Source: Streptomyces sp. NWU339 (GTDB lineage: Bacteria > Actinomycetota > Actinomycetes > Streptomycetales > Streptomycetaceae). Taken from it: a DNA stretch of 64,000 nucleotides. The stretch is from positions 306,504 to 370,503 of the forward strand of contig NZ_QFRK01000004.1 in assembly GCF_003143855.1 (NCBI RefSeq), in the 5' to 3' direction. The translations under genes and the position numbers were made by a program. Under the pieces are notes generated by a model, which did no database searches, was not told the origin of the DNA, and worked only from the letters and a program-made list of their open reading frames with translations. Positions 41,376 through 48,353 of this stretch are shown piece by piece (within the stretch, counting starts at the first letter, position 1; each line of letters opens with the position of its first letter).

Positions 41376-41816
41376 TCACCGCGCGAGGTCCAGCTCCGCC
41401 CACACCGTCTTGCACGGCGCCGGACCACTCCGCACGCCCCAGCGGTCGGTCAACTCCTCGATCAGCAGCAGACCGTAGCCGGACTCGGTGGGCTCCGAGG
41501 GGGCGTTCCGACGCGTGGGCAGGCTCTCGCCCCTGGCGTCGGTCACCTCGATGCGCAACACCCCACCCGCGGTGAAGGTGAGACCGAGCCGGAAGCTCCG
41601 GCCCGGGACACGCCCGTGCACAACGGCGTTCGCTGCGAGTTCGGCGACGATCAGCCGGGCCGGGTCCAACGGCAGCTCCCAGGAGTGCAGTTGCTCGGCG
41701 GCGAGCAGCCGGGCGAGACGGGCTCCCCGGCGGGTGGCGGAGAGCGGCACGGAGAACTGGTGGAGCAGGGTGCGCGATGCGGCAGTCTTCTGATTCACAT
41801 CACTCAGAGTGTTCAC
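41376..41816 (-). CDS. ATP-binding protein, GHKL/anti-sigma-like ATPase
   Basis: 146 aa. A single HATPase_c-like domain: N box ELAANAVVHGRVPG (about residue 65), ITV/IEVTDARGESLP (G1 region) and ESGYGLLLIEELTDRWGV (G2 region). These short Streptomyces proteins resemble SpoIIAB/RsbW anti-sigma kinases and usually stand next to XRE-DUF397 pairs, as here across the RiPP cassette. The partner sigma or anti-sigma antagonist is not in the window. GTG at 41816 is preceded by AAGG. The start codon lies inside the left copy of a 120-bp repeat whose other copy is at 44401. Confidence 0.83.
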   Translation of the reverse strand: MNTLSDVNQKTAASRTLLHQFSVPLSATRRGARLARLLAAEQLHSWELPLDPARLIVAELAANAVVHGRVPGRSFRLGLTFTAGGVLRIEVTDARGESLPTRRNAPSEPTESGYGLLLIEELTDRWGVRSGPAPCKTVWAELDLAR

Positions 41817-41910
41817 GACCGTGCACCTTGTGAAGACGGGCGGCCCGTGCGAACGCTGGTTGTCCGTGGGGTGTCCGGTCCCATCCGGGCTGCTCGGAGG
41901 GACACGGACC
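41791..41910 (+). repeat. Left copy of a 120-bp imperfect direct repeat flanking the RiPP cassette
   Basis: Aligns without gaps to 44401-44520, with about 85 of 120 positions identical by eye. The best blocks are TGTCCG...GGTGTCCGGT and CGGGCTGC. It spans the start of the ATPase gene and its upstream region. In the minus direction both copies begin a similar reading frame: VNTLSDVNQ here, VSTLGDLDHG in the other. Confidence 0.65.
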
Positions 41911-41917
41911 GTCCCCG

Positions 41918-43120
41918 TCAGGGCGACGGCAGCGGCAGGCAGGGGAGTTGCGGGTGCCGCAGGTGCTGTCCGTCCTCGTGGACGCACAGGGTGAAGGTCT
42001 CCGGCCCTGGCCGACCGGCCGCGTCGTAGGCGTCGAGAACGCGCTCGACGCACTCCCACAGTCGCACCGGCCCTCCCTCCCGCACCTGCCAGCCGCCGTC
42101 GTCGTCCGGGGTCAGCGTGGCGGCCGACCCGCTCACCACGTCGACCAGGTGCACGATGCCGCCGACCGTGACCAGTTGTGCGTCGGGCACAGCGCTCTGC
42201 ACGAGGAAGCGCAGGTGGAAGGCCTCCTCGGTCGCGGCGGTGATCCGTTCGGGACCGTGCCGACCGGCCCGCGGCTTCCCCGGCGGCTCCGCTGCCCAGT
42301 GGGCGGGGTTGCCGAAGGCCGGCGCCGCGTGCGTACGGGCCGACATGAAGGAGACCGTGCCGCCCAGCAGGTGGCCCTCGGCGGTGCCGTCCCCGGCGAC
42401 CGTGAGCAGCACCCGGGCGTACCCGTAGAGCCAGCCCGAGAGCGTCAGCAGGATCTTTCCGCCCGGCCGGGTCTGGGCGACCAGGGCCGGGGGCACGGCG
42501 CGGAAGGAGCAGGCCGCGACGATCCGGTCGAACGGGGCCTCGGGCCAGTATCCGTACAGCCCGTCCGCGACCGCGAGGGTCGGCGTGTAACCGCAGGCGT
42601 GCAGCGCACTCGCCGCCTGCTCCAGCCGGTGCGGGTCCACCTCGATGCTCGTGATGCCCCCGGATCCGAGGCGTTCGCAGGCGAGCGCGGTCGAGTATCC
42701 CGTACCCGTGCCGATCTCCAGCACCGCGTGCCCTTCCCGGACATCGGCGTCGGCCCACATCCGCAGGACGAGCGACGGCAGGGTGGAGGACGAGGTCGGG
42801 GCCCCTCCGTACCGCTCGGCCGGGTTCTCCCAGTCGGGCTCGTCACCGTCGAACTGGGTGATGAGCGTGGCGTCGGAGTACGCGGCGGCCAGCCAGCGCC
42901 CGTAATCGAGGTGGGCGGTGACGGGCTGCCACCGGGTCAGCCCCTGTCCGTCTCGTTCGTCGGCGGGCAGGTAGAAGCCGGGCACGAACCGGTGCCGGGG
43001 CACCGTCTCCACCGCCGTCCGCCAGCCTGGATCGTTGAGGCACCCGCGTACGGCGAGGTCTTCCGCCATGGCACCGCGCAGCCGGGCGGCATCGGTTTCG
43101 AGGTCGACGGGCGTCGTCAT
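41918..43120 (-). CDS. PIMT-like methyltransferase of the ATP-grasp RiPP system
   Basis: 400 aa. A class I SAM methyltransferase related to protein L-isoaspartate O-methyltransferase: VPRHRFVPGFYLPADERDG, the SAM loop VLEIGTGTGYSTALACERLG, and LVAQTRPGGKILLTLSGW. A C-terminal extension of about 150 residues (from THAAPAFGNPAHWA) is typical of the methyltransferases linked to ATP-grasp-modified RiPPs. Characterised relatives in such clusters methylate an Asp side chain of the precursor, which then closes to an aspartimide. The ATG overlaps the ATP-grasp stop by four bases. Third gene of the precursor-ligase-methyltransferase operon. Confidence 0.88.
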   Translation of the reverse strand: MTTPVDLETDAARLRGAMAEDLAVRGCLNDPGWRTAVETVPRHRFVPGFYLPADERDGQGLTRWQPVTAHLDYGRWLAAAYSDATLITQFDGDEPDWENPAERYGGAPTSSSTLPSLVLRMWADADVREGHAVLEIGTGTGYSTALACERLGSGGITSIEVDPHRLEQAASALHACGYTPTLAVADGLYGYWPEAPFDRIVAACSFRAVPPALVAQTRPGGKILLTLSGWLYGYARVLLTVAGDGTAEGHLLGGTVSFMSARTHAAPAFGNPAHWAAEPPGKPRAGRHGPERITAATEEAFHLRFLVQSAVPDAQLVTVGGIVHLVDVVSGSAATLTPDDDGGWQVREGGPVRLWECVERVLDAYDAAGRPGPETFTLCVHEDGQHLRHPQLPCLPLPSP

Positions 43121-44097
43121 GAACGGTTCTCTCTTTCCACGGTGAGGACGTCGGCGAACGCCTCGGTGATGTCAGCGGCGTCGGGAAGCCAGCCCCACTG
43201 CCCGTTCGGGTTGCACTCGATCGCCGTCCAGTGTTCCGGGTCGTCCCCGTCACCGGTGAGCGCGAAGTCGAAACAGCCGAAGACCAGACCGAACGAGGCC
43301 AGGTAGGCGTGCAACGCCGCCTCGACGGGCGGCGGCACGGTGACGGGGGCGTGGAGCAGGGCGCCCCAGTCGCCCCGGCGCCAGTCCAGCGCGCCGTCCG
43401 GTGCGGCGATCTGCTGGGCGAAGACACGGCGGCCGACCACGGTCACCCGTACGTCACCGGTCTTGGGGATCTCCGCCTGGAGGAGGTGCGCGGTCACGGC
43501 GAGCGCGTCGTCGAAGATCTCCGGGGCGACCCGCTGGGTCCAGATCGCTCCGGTGTGCCCGTCGTCACCGCCGGGCAGGCCCCGGAACGTCTTGCAGACG
43601 ACGGGGCCGTGCTCGGCGGCGAACTCCTTCGCGGTCTTCACGTCGTTGGTGATCAGCGTCGGAGGAATCCTCAGCCCGAGTCGGGCGAACCTCCGGAGCT
43701 GGGCGGGCTTGAAGTCCGCACGGGCCACCGCGGCCGGGTGGTTGACGTAACGGGCACCGGGCAGGTCGTTCAGGACTCCGCCGAGCCCGTGCCTCGCCTC
43801 GGCGGCAGCGAAGTCCCGTTGCTGCCGGGGCAGGTGTGCGAACCGGGCGCCGTACGGAGTGGGACGGCGGTAGTACACCGCCGCCACCTCCCCCGGCTCC
43901 ACCTCCCGGCTCGCCGTACGCAACCGCCCGCTCCACGCCGGCCTGTCCGCGTCGATACGGAAGCCGAACGTCAGGGAGGGCCCGATGTCGGCGGGGTCGA
44001 CGCGCACGACGGGCACCCCGCGCTCGTTCAACGCGGCGACGACCCAGTCCGCGGTGACGTCCTCCAGCACGGTGACGACCAGGACGGTGGAGGCCAT
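43117..44097 (-). CDS. tgmB: ATP-grasp RiPP maturase (graspetide synthetase)
   Basis: 326 aa ATP-grasp ligase of the TgmB/MvdD type. These enzymes join Asp/Glu side chains of a precursor peptide to Ser/Thr (ester) or Lys (amide) side chains. Visible: an N-terminal domain with VVRVDPADIGPSLTF and AAVYYRRPTPYG (typical precursor-binding region), AARADFKPAQLRRFARLGL-type segment, ATP-binding VVCKTFRGLPGG, and acidic metal-binding ends CFDFALTGDG and AIECNPNGQWGWL. Encoded three bases after the precursor and overlapping the methyltransferase gene. The family call is firm; the crosslink pattern is not predicted. Confidence 0.92.
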   Translation of the reverse strand: MASTVLVVTVLEDVTADWVVAALNERGVPVVRVDPADIGPSLTFGFRIDADRPAWSGRLRTASREVEPGEVAAVYYRRPTPYGARFAHLPRQQRDFAAAEARHGLGGVLNDLPGARYVNHPAAVARADFKPAQLRRFARLGLRIPPTLITNDVKTAKEFAAEHGPVVCKTFRGLPGGDDGHTGAIWTQRVAPEIFDDALAVTAHLLQAEIPKTGDVRVTVVGRRVFAQQIAAPDGALDWRRGDWGALLHAPVTVPPPVEAALHAYLASFGLVFGCFDFALTGDGDDPEHWTAIECNPNGQWGWLPDAADITEAFADVLTVERENRS

Positions 44098-44100
44098 CGG

Positions 44101-44367
44101 TCAGTCCGACTCGTAGTCGGTGGTGTTGTCGTCCTGCTTCTGGGGCTGCGGACCGTTCCCGTCACCGCCCCCGGACACGGACGCGGTGCCGCTCGTCTTC
44201 GACGTCCCGTGCTTGCCCATCTCGACCGGCCGCCCGGCCGCGTCGGTGTAGCGGGCGGTCTGCGTGACGGGGTCGAGCGTCACCGTCACGTACGGCGGCG
44301 ACCCGACCGGCAGCCGGTCGGTGACCAGGCGCAGCGCCCAGGGGGCCTCGGGTGCGAGCGTCGTCAT
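44101..44367 (-). CDS. tgmA: ATP-grasp-modified RiPP precursor peptide (TgmA type)
   Basis: 88 aa. The leader has the family features APEAPWALRLVTDRLPVGSP and YVTVTLDPVTQTARYTDAAG, followed by RPVEMGKHG. The probable core is C-terminal: a Thr/Ser-rich half (TSKTSGTASVS), a flexible GGGDGNGPQPQ and an acidic half (DDNTTDYESD). Thr/Ser on one side and Asp/Glu on the other fit ester crosslinks in a hairpin. The Asp-Gly in GGGDGN is a favourable place for aspartimide formation. First gene of the operon, divergent from the XRE gene. Start ATG at 44367. The cleavage site and the export system are not identified. Confidence 0.88.
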   Translation of the reverse strand: MTTLAPEAPWALRLVTDRLPVGSPPYVTVTLDPVTQTARYTDAAGRPVEMGKHGTSKTSGTASVSGGGDGNGPQPQKQDDNTTDYESD

Positions 44368-44400
44368 GCGGTGCCCCTTCTCGGTGGTGTGGTGTTCCCA

Positions 44401-44520
44401 TGATCCAGGTCACCCAGTGTGCTCACGCGTGCGTACTGTGTGAAGGCTGACGGCTCGTACGGCCGGTGGCTGTCCGCGAGGTGTCCGGTTCTGTACGGGC
44501 TGCCCGGGGTGACCGGGCGC
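44401..44520 (+). repeat. Right copy of the 120-bp imperfect direct repeat
   Basis: Matches 41791-41910 without gaps. In the minus direction it holds a GTG at 44426 in register with the ATPase start at 41816, giving VSTLGDLDHG before the frame stops next to tgmA; this looks like the stub of an ATPase gene. In the plus direction it leads to the XRE gene. Confidence 0.65.
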
Positions 44521-44571
44521 GGACGGCCGGAGTTGGTCCGGGGAAGGGCGCGCAACGGGAGGGCGGCGGAC

Positions 44572-45414
44572 ATGAGCGAGTGGGAAGCGGGACAGGACGA
44601 CGACGAAGAGGCCGGAGCCGTGATGCGGACGGTCGTACGGCAGTTGAAGCTGTGGCGGGAGTCGGCCGGCCTCACCCAGGCGGAGTTCGGGGCGGCGATC
44701 GGGTACGGGGAGGAGTTGGTCTCGTCCGTGGAGCGGGGGAGGCGGATTCCCCGGCCGGAGTACCTGGATCGTGCGGATGAGGCGCTGGCGGCGGGCGGCA
44801 GGATCGCAGCGATGAAGAGGGACGTGGCCGAGGTCCGGTACCCGAAGAAGGTGCGGGACTTGAAGAACCTGGAGGCGGAGGCTGTTGAACTGTGCGCCTA
44901 CAACAACTCAGTCATCCACGGGCTGTTGCAGACTGAGGACTACGCACGAGCCGTGTTCAACGCGCATCGACCGGCGCTCACCGAGGACGAGGTTGAACAG
45001 CAGGTCACGGCACGCTTGGCACGCCAGGAGATCCTTGATCTCATGACCGGGCGGCGCGTCTTCAGCTTTGTGCAGTGCGAGTCGACGCTTCGCAGGCCCA
45101 TGGGAGGCAGAATGGTGATGCGCCAGCAGATCGAACGGCTGTTGGAGGTCGCCCAGTTGCGCAACGTGGACCTCCAGGTCCTTCCCCTGGACCGCGAGGT
45201 GAACTCCGGAACCGGCGGTTCGTTCCGGCTGCTCAAGCTCAAGGGAGGAACCACAGTCGCGTTCAGTGAGTCACCCCTCAACAGCAGAGTGACGGCTGAC
45301 TCCAAGGAAACGACGGTCCTCGACATCCGCTACGGGGCTCTTCGCGCCCAGGCCCTCAGCCCACAGGATTCGTTGCCCCTCATCGAGAAAGCACTGGGAG
45401 AGACAAGGACATGA
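44572..45414 (+). CDS. XRE-family regulator with DUF5753 domain
   Basis: 280 aa. HTH at about residues 17-75 (LKLWRESAGLTQAEFGAAIG, YGEELVSSVERGRRIP), then the DUF5753 domain to the end (IHGLLQTEDYARAVFNAHRP, RVFSFVQCESTLRRPMGG, VDLQVLPLDREVNSGTGG). These Streptomyces regulators act with the small DUF397 protein encoded immediately after, related to the BldB/WhiJ-type systems. ATG at 44572 follows GGGAGGG. The stop overlaps the DUF397 start (ATGA). It lies divergent from the RiPP precursor and could control that cassette, or be an older neighbour cut off from its ATPase partner. Confidence 0.9.
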   Translation: MSEWEAGQDDDEEAGAVMRTVVRQLKLWRESAGLTQAEFGAAIGYGEELVSSVERGRRIPRPEYLDRADEALAAGGRIAAMKRDVAEVRYPKKVRDLKNLEAEAVELCAYNNSVIHGLLQTEDYARAVFNAHRPALTEDEVEQQVTARLARQEILDLMTGRRVFSFVQCESTLRRPMGGRMVMRQQIERLLEVAQLRNVDLQVLPLDREVNSGTGGSFRLLKLKGGTTVAFSESPLNSRVTADSKETTVLDIRYGALRAQALSPQDSLPLIEKALGETRT

Positions 45415-45614
45415 CGCTCAAGGTCTCTGGAACCGGCACCAAGCCGGAATGGATAAAGAGCAGCTACAGCACGTCCGACGGTCCCGACTGCGTCGAGGTG
45501 GCAGCCGCCCCCGACCAGATCCTTGTCCGCGACTCCAAGAACCCCCACGGCCCCCGTCTCGCCCTCGCCCCCACCACCTGGGCGACCTTCCTCCCTTACG
45601 CCGCCGAAGGCTGA
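45411..45614 (+). CDS. DUF397 protein
   Basis: 67 aa. Contains the family core WIKSSYSTSDGPDCVEVA and ILVRDSKNPHGPRLALAPTT with WATFL at the end. DUF397 proteins are small partners of XRE-DUF5753 regulators (as in the WhiJ system) and probably bind the regulator to modulate it. Start ATG overlaps the regulator stop by four bases. A very strong hairpin follows four bases after the stop. Confidence 0.92.
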   Translation: MTLKVSGTGTKPEWIKSSYSTSDGPDCVEVAAAPDQILVRDSKNPHGPRLALAPTTWATFLPYAAEG

Positions 45615-45618
45615 GCGG

Positions 45619-45661
45619 CAACGGCGGAGGGGCCCTGGAATCCAGGGCCCCTCCGCCGTTG
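45619..45661. terminator. 20-bp perfect hairpin terminator
   Basis: CAACGGCGGAGGGGCCCTGG and its exact complement around the loop AAT, between the convergent DUF397 and hemD/cobA genes. Confidence 0.93.
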
Positions 45662-45681
45662 TCCTGCCGTCACGCACGACC

Positions 45682-47397
45682 TCAGGTCGTCGACCGGCGT
45701 CTCCGTGCCCCCGGGCGCCGCTCGCTCGGGCGGGTGACCGGGTCGCCCGCCTCGATCGCCGCCAGCCGGCGACGCGCGCCGAAGTCGGCCAGGGCCTCCG
45801 CCAGCTTGTGCACCGACGGCTCGGGAGCCATGACGTCGACGCGCAGCCCGTGCTCCTCGGCCGTCTTCGCCGTCGCCGGACCGATGCAGGCGATGACCGT
45901 CACGTTGTGCGGCTTGCCCGCGATGCCGACCAGGTTCCGGACCGTCGACGACGACGTGAACATCACCGCGTCGAAGCCACCGCCCTTGATCGCCTCCCGC
46001 GTCTCCGCGGGCGGCGGCGAGGCGCGCACGGTCCGGTACGCAGTGACGTCGTCGACCTCCCAGCCCAGCTCGATGAGACCCGCCACCAGCGTCTCGGTGG
46101 CGATGTCGGCGCGCGGCAGGAACACCCGGTCGATCGGGTCGAAGACCGGATCGTACGGCGGCCAGTCCTCCACGAGCCCGCGGGCCGACTGCTCACCGCT
46201 CGGGACCAGGTCCGGCCGCACGCCGAAGTCGATCAGCGCCTTGGCGGTCTGGTCGCCGACCGCGGCGACCTTGATCCCGGCGAAGGCACGGGCGTCGAGG
46301 CCGTACTCCTCGAACTTCTCCCGCACCGCCTTGACCGCGTTGACCGAGGTGAAGGCGATCCACTCATAGCGGCCCGTCACCAGGCCCTTGACCGCGCGCT
46401 CCATCTGCTGCGGGGTGCGCGGGGGCTCGACGGCGATGGTCGGCACCTCGTGCGGCACCGCGCCGTAGGACCTCAGCTGGTCGGAGAGCGACGCCGCCTG
46501 CTCCCTGGTACGCGGCACGAGCACCTTCCAGCCGAACATCGGCTTGGACTCGAACCACGCGAGCCGGTCGCGCTGGGCGGGGGCGGAACGCTCACCGACC
46601 ACGGCTATCACCGGCCGGCCGCCGTCGGGCGACGGCAGCACCTTCGCCTGCTTCAGCGTCTGCGCGACCGTGCCGAGCGTCGCCGTCCAGGTCCGCTGCC
46701 GGGTCGTCGTACCGGCGACGGTCACCGTCAGGGGGGTGTCGGGCTTGCGACCGGCGGACACCAGTTCGCCCGCCGCGGCGGCCACCGAGTCGAGCGTGGT
46801 GGAGACGACCACCGTGCCGTCCGACGCCCCGACCTCGGTCCAGCACCGGTCCGACGCGGTACGGGCGTCCACGAACCGCACGTCCGCGCCCTCGGCGTCC
46901 CGCAGCGGCACACCGGCGTACGCGGGCACGCCGACCGCGGCCGCGATACCGGGGACGACCTCGAAGGTCACCCCGGCCGCCACGCACGCCAGCATCTCCT
47001 CGGCGGCGTACGCGTCGAGGCCGGGATCACCGGACACCGCACGCACGACCCGCCTGCCGCCCCGCGCGGCCTCCATGACAAGATGTGCGGCATCCCGCAC
47101 CGCGGGGGCGCCGACGGTTGTTGACGTGCCGTCAACGACCTTCAGCTGAGGCGTGCCTGTGCCCGGAGCGGACGGCGCGGAGGAATCCGCCGCGTCCGTG
47201 TCCGTCGGCACTTCGGCAACGCCCTGCCTGGCGTGCCGACGTACGACGTCGAGCACATCGTGCTCGGCGACGAGAACGTCCGCGTTCGCCAGCGCCTCCA
47301 CGGCGCGCAGAGTCAGCAGTCCCGGATCCCCGGGTCCGGCACCGAGGAAGGTGACGTGCCCGTGTTCCGGAGGGGGTGGAAGGGTGGTGGGGCTCAA
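45682..47397 (-). CDS. hemD: Fused uroporphyrinogen-III C-methyltransferase / uroporphyrinogen-III synthase
   Basis: 571 aa fusion. Residues about 13-285 form an SUMT (CobA-type) domain: VTFLGAGPGDPGLLTLRAVE, SGDPGLDAYAAEE, VVPGIAAAVGVPAYAGVPL. Residues about 310-550 form a HemD domain: KVLVPRTREQAASLSDQLRS, IAFTSVNAVKA, VFLPRADIATETLVAGL, VMFTSSSTVRNLVG. It closes hydroxymethylbilane to uroporphyrinogen III; the CobA part would send some to sirohaem/cobalamin. The SUMT half lacks part of the usual central region, so its activity is less sure. The start is TTG at 47397, overlapping the hemC stop (TTGA). Last gene of rex-hemA-hemC-hemD. The C-terminus is a basic tail. Confidence 0.92.
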   Translation of the reverse strand: MSPTTLPPPPEHGHVTFLGAGPGDPGLLTLRAVEALANADVLVAEHDVLDVVRRHARQGVAEVPTDTDAADSSAPSAPGTGTPQLKVVDGTSTTVGAPAVRDAAHLVMEAARGGRRVVRAVSGDPGLDAYAAEEMLACVAAGVTFEVVPGIAAAVGVPAYAGVPLRDAEGADVRFVDARTASDRCWTEVGASDGTVVVSTTLDSVAAAAGELVSAGRKPDTPLTVTVAGTTTRQRTWTATLGTVAQTLKQAKVLPSPDGGRPVIAVVGERSAPAQRDRLAWFESKPMFGWKVLVPRTREQAASLSDQLRSYGAVPHEVPTIAVEPPRTPQQMERAVKGLVTGRYEWIAFTSVNAVKAVREKFEEYGLDARAFAGIKVAAVGDQTAKALIDFGVRPDLVPSGEQSARGLVEDWPPYDPVFDPIDRVFLPRADIATETLVAGLIELGWEVDDVTAYRTVRASPPPAETREAIKGGGFDAVMFTSSSTVRNLVGIAGKPHNVTVIACIGPATAKTAEEHGLRVDVMAPEPSVHKLAEALADFGARRRLAAIEAGDPVTRPSERRPGARRRRSTT

Positions 47398-48353
47398 TGT
47401 GCTCGCTCCCCCATCAGACCGGCCGCGCCCTGCGCCAGCATCTCGGTGGCGAGTTCGCGACCGAGCGCCATCGCCGCCTCGTGCGTCTCGGGCACGGGAC
47501 CGGTGGTGGACAGCTGCACCAGCGTGGTGCCGTCGGTCGTGCCGACGACGCCCCGCAGGCGCATTTCCTTGACAATCGGCCCGTCCGCCAGCAGGTCGGC
47601 CAGCGCCCCCACAGGGGCGGTGCAGCCGGCCTCCAGGGCGGCGAGCAGTGACCGCTCCGCCGTCACGGCGGCCCGGGTGAACGGGTCGTCGAGTTCGGCG
47701 AGCGCGGCGGTCAGCTCCGTGTTGCGCACGGTGCACTCGACCGCCAGGGCCCCCTGGCCGGGAGCGGGCAAAATCGTGTCGACCGACAGGAAGTCGGTCA
47801 CCTCGTCGCTGCGTCCGACCCGGTTCATCCCGGCGGCGGCCAGCACGACGGCGTCCAGCTCACCGCTCTTGACGTACCCGATCCGGGTGTCGACGTTGCC
47901 GCGGATCGGCACGGTCGTGATCTCCATGCCGTGGCCGCGTGCGTACGCGTTCAGCTGGGCCATGCGACGCGCCGAACCGGTGCCGATGCGGGCGCCGCGC
48001 GGCAGGTCGGTGAACTTGAGCGCGTCACGCGCGATGATCACGTCCCGCGGGTCCTCGCGCTCCGGTACGGCGGCCAGGACCAGCTCGTCGTGCGGTGCGG
48101 TCGGCAGGTCCTTCAGCGAGTGCACCGCGAAGTCCACCTCGCCGCGCACCAGTGCCTCGCGCAGCGCGGCCACGAAGACGCCCGTGCCGCCGATCTGCGA
48201 GAGATGCTCGCGTGACGTGTCGCCGTACGTGGTGATCGGAACGAGCTCGACAGGCCGTCCGGTCACCTGGCTCACGGCATCCGCCACCTGCCCGGACTGG
48301 GACATGGCGAGCTTGCTCCGCCTGGTCCCGAGCCTCAGTGCCTTCTCCGTCAT
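47394..48353 (-). CDS. hemC: Porphobilinogen deaminase (hydroxymethylbilane synthase)
   Basis: 319 aa. It polymerises four porphobilinogen units into hydroxymethylbilane. Markers: RLGTRRSKLAMSQSGQVADA, HSLKDLPTAPHDEL (catalytic Asp), RGARIGTGSARRMAQL, GNVDTRIGYVKSGELDAVVL, and the dipyrromethane cofactor Cys in LEAGCTAPVGALA. ATG at 48353 overlaps the hemA stop by four bases. Confidence 0.97.
   Translation of the reverse strand: MTEKALRLGTRRSKLAMSQSGQVADAVSQVTGRPVELVPITTYGDTSREHLSQIGGTGVFVAALREALVRGEVDFAVHSLKDLPTAPHDELVLAAVPEREDPRDVIIARDALKFTDLPRGARIGTGSARRMAQLNAYARGHGMEITTVPIRGNVDTRIGYVKSGELDAVVLAAAGMNRVGRSDEVTDFLSVDTILPAPGQGALAVECTVRNTELTAALAELDDPFTRAAVTAERSLLAALEAGCTAPVGALADLLADGPIVKEMRLRGVVGTTDGTTLVQLSTTGPVPETHEAAMALGRELATEMLAQGAAGLMGERAH

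Noticed and set aside
44419..44571. N-terminal extension of the XRE regulator from the GTG/ATG at 44419
   Set aside because: The stretch belongs to the 120-bp repeat shared with 41791-41910, has no conserved protein domain, and the start at 44572 has a good ribosome site.
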